A stretch of DNA of 64,000 bases from Stieleria magnilauensis (GTDB lineage Bacteria; Planctomycetota; Planctomycetia; Pirellulales; Pirellulaceae). This document shows, piece after piece, positions 8,980-17,012 of this stretch. Each line of letters begins with the position of its first letter. Position 1 is the stretch's first letter. Location of the stretch: positions 4,376,394 through 4,440,393 of the forward strand of contig CP036432.1 in NCBI GenBank assembly GCA_007753675.1. Reading direction: 5' to 3'. The notes under the pieces are model-generated. The model saw only the letters and a program-made list of their open reading frames with translations, did not search any database and had not been told where the DNA came from. Both the position numbers and the translations under genes were made by a program.

Positions 8980-9588
8980 ATGCCAGACCACTCCGCAGCC
9001 GAAATGTTGGCCGACGACCCCGAATCGGGGCCGAACGCCGGCGCCGATCCGACCGCGGATTTGCCGCCCCACCAGCGGCAAGCCTGGTCCCCGGATGAAT
9101 TGTCGCAGCTGATCAGTCGCTACGAGGGGCAATTGCTTGCATATGCCCGCCGGATGCTCAATGGCGATTGGCAGGCCGCCCAGGACGCGGTGCAAGAAAC
9201 CTTTTTACGGCTGTGTCGCGAGGAGCGTGGAAAGATCGTCTCCCGAGTCCAGCCCTGGTTATTTGCCGTTTGCCGCAGCCGAGTGATTGACATGCAACGT
9301 ACCCGACATGCGCACCCGATCGATGCCGCCGAGATCACGGTGCAGGACCCCCACCCCGACGCCGCGACCGCGGCCCTGGCCGCCGAACAGACCCACGCGA
9401 CGGAGAACCGGTTGGCGGTGCTGGTCGAACGATTGTCCGGTCGGCAACAGGAAGTGCTTCGATTGCGGATGCAAGCCGGATTGAGCTACCGCGAAATCGC
9501 CGACGTCACGGGCCTGACCGTCAGCAACGTCGGCTTTCACCTGCACGCCGCCGTCCGCGCCCTGAAAGACGCCGTCGCCACCACCTGA
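8980..9588 (+). CDS. RNA polymerase sigma factor, ECF subfamily
   Basis: 202 residues from the ATG at 8980. Region 2 is at about residues 45-110 (LLAYARRMLNGDWQAAQDAV followed by QETFLRLCRE, with the DAVQETFLRL core), and region 4 is at about 150-200 (LSGRQQEVLRLRMQAGLSYR, EIADVTGLTVSNVGFHLHAA). A ~45-residue Pro/Ala/Asp-rich N-terminal extension precedes region 2, including DDPESGPNAGADPTADLPP. The next gene, 74 bp downstream on the same strand, starts with an anti-sigma-like segment and is the probable partner. Confidence 0.93.
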   Translation: MPDHSAAEMLADDPESGPNAGADPTADLPPHQRQAWSPDELSQLISRYEGQLLAYARRMLNGDWQAAQDAVQETFLRLCREERGKIVSRVQPWLFAVCRSRVIDMQRTRHAHPIDAAEITVQDPHPDAATAALAAEQTHATENRLAVLVERLSGRQQEVLRLRMQAGLSYREIADVTGLTVSNVGFHLHAAVRALKDAVATT

Positions 9589-9662
9589 ATCGACCGCCTT
9601 TTATTCGCCGCCGATTTATTTCAGCCGATCCATCCCAGCCCACACGCCGAGAGGCAAATACC

Positions 9663-12362
9663 ATGTCTGATTCCAATCGCCCCCAGGATGCAACCGACGA
9701 CTCGTCGGTTTGGGATGACGCCCGCATCACCGCCTATGTGATGGGAGAACTCTCCCCACAGGACGCCGCAGCATTCGAACAATCGATGGCCACGAACGAC
9801 CAGCTCCGCGCGGCCGTCGACCAAGCCGGACGAGTCACCGAACAGTTACAAACGTTGTTCGCCGACGAACCTCCCAAGACGCTCGACGGTGAGCGACGCG
9901 AACAGATTCTGGCAGCGTCGGCAAGCCACCGCGCAGACCAGGCGACGATCGAGCCGAGCTTGTTGGAAACCTCGAGCTCCTCCAAACGACTGGTGCCCTG
10001 GCTGTTGGCCGCCGCCGCATCGATTCTGTTGTTGATCGGCATCGTGCCGGCACTGAAGCAAGCGCAGGTCGCCCAGTCTTCAACCGGCGCGTCCGAATCC
10101 GAACAGAAACCGGAACTGAAAGAGACAGACGACGAATTGCTGCTCGAATCGATCGCTCCAGTCCCCGCGGCGGAAGCGGAGCAGGACGAGCAACGTATGG
10201 AAGAACTCGCTGCCAGCGGCGCCAGCGACTCCATAGCCCGCCAATCGGTCAAGCTGAATCTCCAGCTGGAAAGCTCTGAAGCCGATGCGGGCGCAGCCAT
10301 CGCGACCGCGTCTGACCAGACGGCGATCCTTCTCCCAGCACCGCCCGTCGTGGAAAAGCAGGTTGCCCGGCGGAACCTGCCGATCGAGCTTTCGCGGGAG
10401 GCGGTAAACCGCGATTCCTTCGGCGCCATGCCGGGACGGTCGGTCGCGGTCGCACCGGCCCCCGCCAGTGAACCGGCCCCCGCCAGTGAACCGGCCCCCG
10501 CCAGTGAACCGGCCCCCGCCAGTGAACCGGCCCCCGCCAGTGAGTCGGGCCCCGCCAGTGAGTCGGCCCCCATCGATGCGACGGCCCCCAAAGATGCACC
10601 GGCCACCACCAACGAGCCGCATCCGTTCGGGTTGTCGGCGGCAGCCGATGGGGCGATCCCCGCAGCAGACTCTGCTCCTGCTACGCCCGGGGGCGGCTCG
10701 GTGGCGTCAGCCCCCTCGTCGGCTTCGGGTCTGGCGAAGTCGCTTCGTGGGGGACGCACCCGACGCCTCGCAACGTTGCCTGGGGCGGGTGTGCCCGACG
10801 TCGCTGAAGGGGAATCGAAAGCCTTCTTTGACAAACGAATCGCGGCTCCGTCCGGGGACGTCGCGCTCAAAAAATCCGAAGCGAGGCTGGACTTGTATGC
10901 GCTGTCGCCAGACGGCGGCGCGCTGCCCTATACCGACGGAGATCGTTTTGATCGGATCGTCGAAAACGAATTCAAACAAGTCCGCGAGCATCCGCTCAGT
11001 ACGTTTTCGATCGATGTCGACACCGCCAGCTACAGCAAGCTGCGACGCACGCTGGTCGAGGGCCGACTGCCGCGGCCGGACGCCGTTCGGATCGAAGAAT
11101 TGGTCAACTACTTTGATTACGACTACGACTCGCCCCAAGCCGATTCCGAGCATCCATTCGCCACCGACGTGACGATCGCCGGCTGCCCTTGGAATGACGA
11201 ACACCGCTTGGCCCGGGTCGCAATTCAAGGCAAACACCTCGCACCTGATTCCCGCCCACCTTGCAATCTGGTGTTTTTGCTGGACACCAGCGGATCGATG
11301 AATCAGCCGAACAAATTGCCGCTGGTGATCGAGGGCATGAAGATGCTGACCAAGCAACTGGGCAAGGAAGACCGTGTGGCGATCGTCGTTTATGCCGGTT
11401 CGGCCGGCATGGTGCTCGACAGCACTCCCGCCGGGAAACAAAAGAAAATCACCAAAGCGCTTTCGCAGCTCTCCGCCGGTGGCAGCACCAACGGTGGCGC
11501 GGGAATCCAATTGGCGTATGCGACCGCGCGAGACAACTTTATCAAAGACGGCGTCAATCGCGTGATTCTGTGCACCGACGGCGACTTCAACGTCGGCCTG
11601 AGCGGAACCGACCAGTTGGTGCGGCTGATCAAAGAAGAAGCGTCCGGCGGAATCTTCTTGACGGCCTTGGGATTCGGAATGGGCAACCACAACGACGCCA
11701 TGATGGAACAAATCAGCGGCGAAGGAAACGGAAACTATGCCTTCATCGACACCGTCAACGAAGCCCATAAGGTGTTGGTCCGTCAAACCGATGCGACGTT
11801 GGTGACGATCGCCAAAGACGTCAAAATCCAAATCGAGTTCAATCGCCGCGTCGTTTCCAAGTACCGATTGATCGGCTACGAAAATCGCATGTTGGCGAAA
11901 GAAGACTTTTATGACGACAGCAAAGACGCCGGTGAAATCGGAGCCGGTCACCAGGTCACCGCGCTGTACGAATTGGTCCTCTCGGGCGCAAACGACGACG
12001 TGGAGCGACAGGTGGCCCCGCTGAAGTATCAGAAGTCACGCGAACTGACCGAAGCCGCTTCGTCGGGCGAGGCCATGACCGTCAAGCTGAATTATAAACA
12101 ACCCGGCGGCGGCGCCAGCACGTTGATCGAACTGAGTGCCAAAGACAACGAACAAGCCTTTGCCAAAGCGGATTCGGATTTCCGATTCGCCGCCTCCGTG
12201 GCCGCCTTCGGCATGCAGCTTCGACAAAGCGAGTTCGCCGGCGACTGGACGCTCCGCAACGTCCTGGAAGTCGCCCAGGCCAACGTCGGCCCGGATGAGT
12301 TTCAGCTACGAAGCGAGTTCGTCCAATTGGTGACCGCGGCACTTCGTCTGAAGGGTGAGTAG
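9663..12362 (+). CDS. Membrane-anchored von Willebrand A protein (YfbK/DUF3520 type) with anti-sigma-like N-terminus
   Basis: 899 residues. The N-terminus (ITAYVMGELSPQDAAAFEQS) resembles the cytoplasmic part of anti-sigma factors, without zinc ligands. A single transmembrane helix follows at about residues 107-130 (LVPWLLAAAASILLLIGIV). Next comes a low-complexity linker with seven APASEP-type hexads. The outer part has the YfbK N-terminal domain (about 435-530, STFSIDVDTASYSKLRRTLV), a vWA domain with an intact MIDAS (DTSGSMNQ at about 540; CTDGDFNVGL) and a C-terminal DUF3520-like region (about 720-895). The architecture suggests an outside-facing adhesion or sensing domain tied to control of the sigma factor encoded 74 bp upstream. 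That control is inference; the domains are seen. Confidence 0.9.
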   Translation: MSDSNRPQDATDDSSVWDDARITAYVMGELSPQDAAAFEQSMATNDQLRAAVDQAGRVTEQLQTLFADEPPKTLDGERREQILAASASHRADQATIEPSLLETSSSSKRLVPWLLAAAASILLLIGIVPALKQAQVAQSSTGASESEQKPELKETDDELLLESIAPVPAAEAEQDEQRMEELAASGASDSIARQSVKLNLQLESSEADAGAAIATASDQTAILLPAPPVVEKQVARRNLPIELSREAVNRDSFGAMPGRSVAVAPAPASEPAPASEPAPASEPAPASEPAPASESGPASESAPIDATAPKDAPATTNEPHPFGLSAAADGAIPAADSAPATPGGGSVASAPSSASGLAKSLRGGRTRRLATLPGAGVPDVAEGESKAFFDKRIAAPSGDVALKKSEARLDLYALSPDGGALPYTDGDRFDRIVENEFKQVREHPLSTFSIDVDTASYSKLRRTLVEGRLPRPDAVRIEELVNYFDYDYDSPQADSEHPFATDVTIAGCPWNDEHRLARVAIQGKHLAPDSRPPCNLVFLLDTSGSMNQPNKLPLVIEGMKMLTKQLGKEDRVAIVVYAGSAGMVLDSTPAGKQKKITKALSQLSAGGSTNGGAGIQLAYATARDNFIKDGVNRVILCTDGDFNVGLSGTDQLVRLIKEEASGGIFLTALGFGMGNHNDAMMEQISGEGNGNYAFIDTVNEAHKVLVRQTDATLVTIAKDVKIQIEFNRRVVSKYRLIGYENRMLAKEDFYDDSKDAGEIGAGHQVTALYELVLSGANDDVERQVAPLKYQKSRELTEAASSGEAMTVKLNYKQPGGGASTLIELSAKDNEQAFAKADSDFRFAASVAAFGMQLRQSEFAGDWTLRNVLEVAQANVGPDEFQLRSEFVQLVTAALRLKGE
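10456..10571 (+). repeat. In-frame 18 bp tandem repeat coding for APASEP hexads
   Basis: Five near-identical 18 bp units (GCCCCCGCCAGTGAACCG) are followed by two variants with SESGP/SESAP codons, all within the vWA protein linker. The unit length keeps the frame, so copy number can change linker length without disrupting the protein. Confidence 0.9.
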
Positions 12363-12371
12363 CGGTTAGCT

Positions 12372-12424
12372 GCGTAGGGCATGCTGTGCATGCCAAAGTT
12401 AGCGTAGGGCATGCTGTGCATGCC
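12372..12424. repeat. Two tandem palindromic repeats, core GGGCATGCTGTGCATGCC
   Basis: Identical 23 bp units at 12372-12394 and 12402-12424, with a 30 bp period. The core is near-palindromic (GGCATGC..GCATGCC). The pair lies between the ends of two convergent genes. Inverted copies occur at 29903-29954 and a degraded one (GGCATGCACAGCAATGCC) at about 23437-23454. Confidence 0.8.
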
Positions 12425-12482
12425 AACGGGCGACACATCATTTCGATGTCGCGGCACCCTAAATCGAATCGTTGACGAAGCC

Positions 12483-13838
12483 CTAACGAACCAAGAACAG
12501 AATGTTCGCCATCGGGTCGGGCCCGGACTCGCCGCTGGGGTCGCCGCTGGGATCGCCGCCCGGCTGCGAGCTGATCAATTGCGCTTCTTGCTCGCCTCGA
12601 ACAGGAATGAAGGGTCGATCGGCGAGCTGTTGGACCCAGGCATCAAACACTTCGTCGGCGTCACTGACGATCGGAACGATTTGACCCTGGTGACGAATCT
12701 TGGTCGGATCGACCGTTCGCACCGACTCGATCGATCGCAACAAGGGTGCGTCCAGCTGGACACTGATGGCGGAGAACCCGACCGCTTCGATGCCATCGCG
12801 GTCGCTGACCAATCGCATCACCAGGCGATCCAGTTTCTTGGCGGGCGATTCAAGCAACAGTGCTCGTGGCGACTGGTCGGCCGAAGCGTCGGTGTCGGCT
12901 TGGGGAGCGACCGCACGGGCGAGTGCTTCGTCGACCCGTCGTTCCTCGCTCTCGGCGATCTGAATCTCCGCCAGTGCTTGATCAAACGCACCGGTTTGTC
13001 GGCCGGCCTCGGACTGTTTGATCTCCACGACCATCAGCATGTTGAGCGGTCGCAGGGCGACCAACGGGGCCGTCTCGGGCGTGTCGGCGCCCGTCATCGC
13101 CGGGGCATCCTCCACCGACGGAGTTTGTGTCGTGGGATTCACCTCGGCCAACATCGGGCCGTTTGATTCCGGTTGCGTCTCCGGCGACAAATCTGGACGC
13201 GGAACATCAAGCGAATCCGCGGCGGGCTTGGCCACCGAATCATCCAACGAGTCCCCGCTGGCGGCGATCGCATCGCTCGGCGGGGCCGCCATCGGGTCTA
13301 CCATCGGGTCCGCTGGGCGAACGGGATCGATCGATTCGGGTTGGTCCACGGTGGGCTGGGGCGACGTGACCAACAAAGGGTCCTCGGGTTGCGTCGTCGC
13401 AGAGCCGGAGAATTCTTTGACCGCCAGACCGATAAACAACACAGATGCCGCCAGGCCGGCGACCATCGCGATCAGTCGGGGCTTCGAAAAAGTTCGGTCA
13501 GATTGGGGGGCGACGAAGGATCCGCTTGCGGCCAACCGCAGCGGGTGGTCACTACGAAGCTCTTCGGCTTCGGCCCGGTCGATCGCGGCTTGCACGACTT
13601 GATCGGCGAACCCGTCGGGCAGCTTCGGGGTCGCCAACAAGGCCTGGCGATAGGCTTCACGCTGTCGCTTCAACCCTTCCAGCCGCTGGCTGATCGCGGG
13701 GTCATCGCTTAGCATCTGCTCGACCCGGGCGCGCTCGTCACCGCTGAGCGCACCATCCAGGTGCCCTGAAAGCAGCTCGTCGAGTAGTTCTTCTGGTAAA
13801 GCCATTTTTGAATCCGTCGCCGACAGTTTCCGAGTCAT
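12483..13838 (-). CDS. Anti-sigma-like single-pass membrane protein of unknown function
   Basis: 451 residues from the ATG at 13838; a second ATG at 13805 (MALPEELLDELLSGHLDG) is equally possible. The N-terminal ~85 residues (LLSGHLDGALSGDERARVEQ, MLSDDPAISQRLEGL) have the helical pattern of anti-sigma domains that begin many planctomycete membrane regulators. A transmembrane helix lies at about 118-140 (LIAMVAGLAASVLFIGLAVK). A Pro/Asp/Ser-rich stretch of ~130 residues follows, then an exported ~200-residue region with no family I recognise. The protein ends in FLVR shortly after a Gly/Asp/Pro-rich tail. No sigma factor lies immediately beside it. It converges with the vWA gene. Confidence 0.75.
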   Translation of the reverse strand: MTRKLSATDSKMALPEELLDELLSGHLDGALSGDERARVEQMLSDDPAISQRLEGLKRQREAYRQALLATPKLPDGFADQVVQAAIDRAEAEELRSDHPLRLAASGSFVAPQSDRTFSKPRLIAMVAGLAASVLFIGLAVKEFSGSATTQPEDPLLVTSPQPTVDQPESIDPVRPADPMVDPMAAPPSDAIAASGDSLDDSVAKPAADSLDVPRPDLSPETQPESNGPMLAEVNPTTQTPSVEDAPAMTGADTPETAPLVALRPLNMLMVVEIKQSEAGRQTGAFDQALAEIQIAESEERRVDEALARAVAPQADTDASADQSPRALLLESPAKKLDRLVMRLVSDRDGIEAVGFSAISVQLDAPLLRSIESVRTVDPTKIRHQGQIVPIVSDADEVFDAWVQQLADRPFIPVRGEQEAQLISSQPGGDPSGDPSGESGPDPMANILFLVR

Positions 13839-14169
13839 ATCGGATCTACCGGGCTCAATGATACAGTGAAGAGCGGTCGCCAAGTGGGGACAGTAACAGC
13901 GTCACGCCGGAGGATGGGTTCGGCTGAGTGCCCCGAGCAGTTCAGCGTTCACGTCAATCGGATGAGCACAAGGCGGCGAAAGTTCCAGAAATTCCCGCAT
14001 TTGACTTTTGTTTTCACCCCAGTTGTTGGGTTTTTCGTCAAAACAGCGGCCTGGCGGGATTTTTTTTGGGTCCATCCCGGAACAAAATGACCCGCCTGAC
14101 GCGGGCCGCGTTTGGTTGTCATCACCGTGGTCAAATCACCCGGACTTCCCACCTACCCGAGAGTGTTGT
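13839..14169. other. 331 bp intergenic region between divergent genes
   Basis: The region must hold promoters for the membrane protein (minus) and the methyltransferase (plus), but no convincing -35/-10 pair stands out. A TATCAT on the minus strand near 13858 is the best -10 candidate. A small hairpin CCCGC-CTGAC-GCGGG lies near 14091-14105, and an eight-T run near 14061. No gene or long repeat is seen. Confidence 0.5.
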
Positions 14170-14985
14170 GTGAATCACGACGCGACCCTGGATAACAATC
14201 GCCGTGTTTACGACCGAATGGCCGACGCGGGCAACCCGTTGTGCCGACCGGCCACCGAAGAGGAGTTGTCGCGTCCGCTGTCGGTCGTCGATCAGGCCGG
14301 TTGGTTGGGCGGATCGATCGCCGGCAAACGCGTGTTGTGCCTGGCAGCCGGGGGGGGCCGACAAAGCTCTCTGTACGCGGCCGCCGGCGCGGAGGTGACG
14401 GTGGTCGACCTGAGCGGTGCGATGCTGGAACTGGACCGCCAGGTGGCAGCCCAGCGCGGCTACCGCATGCGGGTGCTGCAAACGACGATGGAAGATCTGT
14501 CCGGGTTGAACAACGCCGAGTTTGACATCGTGATTCATCCGGTCAGCACGTGTTACGTCCCCTCGGTCACGCCGGTATTTGCCGAAGTCGCCCGGGTCAC
14601 CCGCCCCGGCGGTCTGTACATCAGCCAGCACAAACAGCCGATCAGTTTGCAAGCCGGCTATCAACGCTCGGCCGACGGCTATCCGATCCGTCATGCCTAT
14701 TACCGCGACGCGCCGGTTCCGCCGCCGGCGGTGATGTCGCCAAGTGCAAGTCGATTACGCGAACAAGGCGCGGTCGAATTCTTGCACCGCTGGGAAGACT
14801 TGATCGGCGGTTTGTGTCGCAGCGGGTTTGTGATCGAAGACTTGATCGAACCGCTGCACGCCAAAGCGAATGCCGTCGCCAACAGCTTCGCCGACCGGGC
14901 AACTTACATCCCGCCCTACGTCCGCATCAAAGCCCGCCGCATCGGCGATGCCGCAGCCGAGAGGCCTGCGATTGTGATCGCGTGA
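14170..14985 (+). CDS. Class I SAM-dependent methyltransferase
   Basis: 271 residues from the GTG at 14170; the open frame upstream reads through the non-coding gap and lacks protein character. Motif I is VLCLAAGGGRQSSLYAAAG (about residues 55-75), the acidic ribose-binding end of strand 2 is VTVVDLSGAML, and the post-motif region is FDIVIHPVSTCYV. RVTRPGGLYISQHKQP is the usual motif III. The substrate is unknown. Related planctomycete genes are annotated only as methyltransferase-domain proteins. There is no partner gene on the same strand. Confidence 0.87.
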   Translation: MNHDATLDNNRRVYDRMADAGNPLCRPATEEELSRPLSVVDQAGWLGGSIAGKRVLCLAAGGGRQSSLYAAAGAEVTVVDLSGAMLELDRQVAAQRGYRMRVLQTTMEDLSGLNNAEFDIVIHPVSTCYVPSVTPVFAEVARVTRPGGLYISQHKQPISLQAGYQRSADGYPIRHAYYRDAPVPPPAVMSPSASRLREQGAVEFLHRWEDLIGGLCRSGFVIEDLIEPLHAKANAVANSFADRATYIPPYVRIKARRIGDAAAERPAIVIA

Positions 14986-15008
14986 GGGGGAGTGGGAACT
15001 TGGCAGTC

Positions 15009-15036
15009 GTTTCAGGTTTCAGGTTTCAGGTTTCCT
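15009..15036 (+). repeat. Heptanucleotide tandem repeat GTTTCAG x4
   Basis: Three perfect units and a fourth degenerate one (GTTTCCT) start 23 bp after the methyltransferase stop and abut the left end of the long-inverted-repeat element. Confidence 0.8.
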
Positions 15037-15341
15037 GACACTAACGTTTTCTATGTTTACCCGCGATGAAGCCCGAAGGGCTGGCACAATGCTTGCCGGT
15101 GGCGTCAGCCACCGGAATGGAAAGACCTCGATCACGGAGGCCTGAAAGGCCGGCACAATCGGTTTGATGAACCGCGGGTATTGCTTGAAGCTGGGGAATT
15201 GTGTCGGCCCGCTGGGCCTCAGAGATTCCGTGTAACCATCTCCGGTGGCTCACGCCACCGGCATTCACTCTGCCGGCCCTCCGGGCCTAACAGACTTCGC
15301 CTGTCCGGCGAAACGCGATACATAGAAAACGTTAGAGTCAG
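15035..15341. repeat. ~307 bp long-inverted-repeat (MITE-like) element
   Basis: The ends are 22 bp inverted repeats with one mismatch (CTGACACTAACGTTTTCTAT-GT at 15035-15056 against the complement of 15320-15341). The two halves are also imperfect complements of each other. Each arm carries, in order from the end, a GCCCGAAGGGCTGGCA-type palindrome, a GCCGGTGGCGT.AGCCACCGG palindrome and a GGAGGCC..GGCCG.CACAAT palindrome. There is no coding frame of note inside. Confidence 0.85.
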
Positions 15342-15360
15342 CAAATCTCAAATCGAACAG

Positions 15361-15402
15361 CTAACAGCTAACCGCTAACCGCTAACCACTAACCGCTAAC
15401 CT
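15361..15402 (+). repeat. Heptanucleotide tandem repeat CTAACCG x6
   Basis: Six units (CTAACAG, CTAACCG twice, CTAACCA, CTAACCG, CTAACCT) run up to and into the stop codon of the solute-binding protein gene on the minus strand. A half-matching CGAACAG precedes them. Confidence 0.85.
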
Positions 15403-16834
15403 ACCCGCCGAAGCCGAGGGTCCGTTTCCAGGCGACGGATTGTTGTTCTCGGCCGAGTTCGTCGGTGATCGCGTCCCATTGCGTGGCGGCATCGGCGAGC
15501 GCCTCGGCGGCGGATTGTTCACCGGCCAAACAGCGCCGGACTTGCCGATCCAGCACGGCGTAATAGCGATCGGCGCCGGGCAGAATCAGTCCCCGCGTGA
15601 CTTGCAGCGTCTGCAACCGCTCGGCCAGCCAACGCGCATACGGGCTGCCCGAAGGCGACGACTCATTGCCCGGGGTGGTTCGCGTTTGGGAGAACAGTCC
15701 GATCTGTTGCCGCACCGTCGAGATCCGCTCACCGCCGGAGAGCCAACCGATGAATTGTTTCGACGCGCTGGTCTGTCGGCACCCGCTGCTGAGACAGGCG
15801 AGCGGGGTTTGCGGTCCCAGCCACAACTGATCGGTTTCCGTTTCTCGCGGACAGTCAAACACACTGACTTCGAATTCTTCGCGGCCGTCTGCAGCGCGCT
15901 GATCCGACTCCGCGTCGTTGACGGCGTCAGGGACTTCATAGCCGATCCCGCCGGCCAGTTCACCGCGACGGATGGCATGCCAGATCTGACCGGGCGTCAT
16001 CGCGGAATCGGGATATCGTTTTGCGGTCGCGGCAAGTTGTTCCAACGCGGCAACGTAGTCTTCGGAATCGATCTCCGGTTTCATCGTCGCGCGGTTGAAC
16101 AACCAGCGACGCGTGAACGTGGACGCGCAGCGATTGAGAAACGAGGATCCGGCCCAGCCGGGCGCCAGCGGTTCGGCGGCTTTCCCGTAGAGCTGCTCGA
16201 CCCAATCGTGATAGGCGGCCCAGGAATCACATTGGACTTCCGACTCGAGCGCCAACAGGGCCAGCACTTTGGCGCCGACGGCGATGCCCCAGGTGTTTCC
16301 GCCGTAATCGCCCAGTCCGTTGATCACGGCGGGGAAGGGTTTTCCGTACTGGGTCTGGTATTCCTTCAGCAGCTCGTCACTGAATCGGACCGCCGCGTCC
16401 TGTGCCCTGATTTCACCGAGATAGCTTTGCGGTGCGATCGCGACGTCGGCAAGCAGCATCTGAGCCGCGAAATCGGTCGCACGACTTTTCCCCACCGCGT
16501 CGTCAGACGACGATGACTCCGCTGACTCATCGGACACCGGTCCGGCTGAAACCGAGCCGTCGAACACTTCGATGTTGAGCGGCTGGTCTTGCGTCATCGA
16601 CCAGGCCACACGGATCGACTCGGCAACGGATTGGCCGTCGGAGAGCAAACTGCCTGCGATCAGGATGCGGAGCGGCACCTCCGAGCGAGCCTGCTGGGCC
16701 GATGAGGTTGCGCTGTCAGCCCCCGTGCCGGTGGATTTGATGCCGGAGTCACCGCATCCGGCCACCACCGAGGCTGCGAGAATCGAGACCGCCGTGCGGC
16801 GATCGATTGGACGGGAGCGAAAGTCACGAGACAT
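15401..16834 (-). CDS. Extracellular solute-binding lipoprotein with twin-arginine-like signal
   Basis: 477 residues from the ATG at 16834. The N-terminus DFRSRPIDRRTAVSILAASV ends in a lipobox (VVAGC), with a twin-arginine-like RRTA motif ahead of the hydrophobic stretch, so the protein is probably exported and lipid-anchored. The remainder has the pattern of ABC-type family 1 sugar-binding proteins (PFPAVINGLGDYGGNTWGIA, QFIGWLSGGER), with a C-terminal helical part. A Ser/Asp-rich insert (ESAESSSSDD) is unusual. An ATG at 16861 would add 9 residues. No permease or ATPase genes are adjacent. It is divergent from xylulokinase with a 178 bp gap, which hints at sugar uptake. Confidence 0.75.
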   Translation of the reverse strand: MSRDFRSRPIDRRTAVSILAASVVAGCGDSGIKSTGTGADSATSSAQQARSEVPLRILIAGSLLSDGQSVAESIRVAWSMTQDQPLNIEVFDGSVSAGPVSDESAESSSSDDAVGKSRATDFAAQMLLADVAIAPQSYLGEIRAQDAAVRFSDELLKEYQTQYGKPFPAVINGLGDYGGNTWGIAVGAKVLALLALESEVQCDSWAAYHDWVEQLYGKAAEPLAPGWAGSSFLNRCASTFTRRWLFNRATMKPEIDSEDYVAALEQLAATAKRYPDSAMTPGQIWHAIRRGELAGGIGYEVPDAVNDAESDQRAADGREEFEVSVFDCPRETETDQLWLGPQTPLACLSSGCRQTSASKQFIGWLSGGERISTVRQQIGLFSQTRTTPGNESSPSGSPYARWLAERLQTLQVTRGLILPGADRYYAVLDRQVRRCLAGEQSAAEALADAATQWDAITDELGREQQSVAWKRTLGFGG

Positions 16835-17012
16835 GGCGGCTGGCCGCGAGGGAAGCGGCATTTCTCGGTAATCGGGCGTGCGTGCGAGACATTTTGGCAA
16901 AACCATTCCCGTCAGAAGACGATGGAAATTACAGTCTGCCGGCGGCGCGATAACATACGCAGCACCCCGGGATCGGGTTCGGTAGGAAAGTTTCATTTCT
17001 AGTAGGCGCATC

